From Candidatus Peregrinibacteria bacterium CG11_big_fil_rev_8_21_14_0_20_46_8 (GTDB lineage: Bacteria > Patescibacteriota > Gracilibacteria > UBA1369 > UM-FILTER-53-11), in NCBI GenBank assembly GCA_002796025.1, contig PCVQ01000015.1:1-13016 (forward strand): 13,016 nucleotides of DNA. The letters are read 5' to 3'. The notes below the pieces were generated by a model. That model was not told where the DNA came from. It saw nothing but the letters and a program-made list of their open reading frames with translations, and ran no database searches. Positions 12,709-13,016 of this stretch are shown here, piece by piece. A program made the translations under genes and the position numbers. Every line of letters starts with the position of its first letter. The stretch's first letter is position 1.

Positions 12709-13016
<308 letters not shown>

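Overview
The window looks like part of a small-genome bacterial chromosome, most probably from the Candidate Phyla Radiation (Patescibacteria). That assignment is inference. It rests on an isolated PrgI/TraC-like type IV secretion gene pair, several short lineage-type hypothetical proteins, a stand-alone small GIY-YIG protein, tight or overlapping gene packing, and an almost complete lack of Shine-Dalgarno sequences. The standard genetic code fits every gene (no in-frame TGA is needed), which argues against the lineages that read TGA as glycine. No 16S rRNA lies in the window to settle the taxonomy.

Layout. Left edge to about 960: the 3' part of a HExxH zinc metallopeptidase (+), a GC-rich palindromic patch, an intrinsic terminator, and tRNA-His (-) with encoded CCA. 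960-1976: a two-gene minus-strand unit, rpmA (bL27) followed by an unrecognised Lys-rich protein. 2098-4272: a secreted coiled-coil M23 peptidase and rsmE (+). 4296-4677: a tRNA-Gln-derived cassette made of a degenerate tRNA-Gln-like copy, a small GIY-YIG nuclease ORF, and an intact tRNA-Gln whose first 21 bases are the last codons and stop codon of the nuclease. 4747-5503: a DUF3008-like protein, a coiled-coil hypothetical and a single-cluster ferredoxin (+). 5504-7213: DNA polymerase X with PHP domain (-), abutting the ferredoxin stop to stop. 7250-7972: an RsuA/RluB-type pseudouridine synthase (+). 7935-11216: lepA, a small membrane protein and a secreted linker-rich protein (all -). 11281-12456: PrgI and TraC-like proteins (+). 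12481 to the right edge: 5S and the 3' end of 23S rRNA (-), met head-on by the PrgI/TraC unit.

Much of the window is translation machinery: bL27, RsmE, a 23S or 16S pseudouridine synthase, EF-4, two tRNAs and rRNA. The rest is cell-envelope function (M23 peptidase, secreted and membrane proteins, secretion components) and DNA repair (PolX).

Two things stand out. First, the GIY-YIG/tRNA-Gln overlap: RNase P maturation of the tRNA would remove the nuclease stop codon from the same transcript, so one RNA cannot give both an intact tRNA and a normally terminated mRNA. Second, at six genes a -10-like hexamer ends 6 or 7 bases before the ATG, several with an extended TGC. This predicts leaderless mRNAs as the normal mode of expression here.
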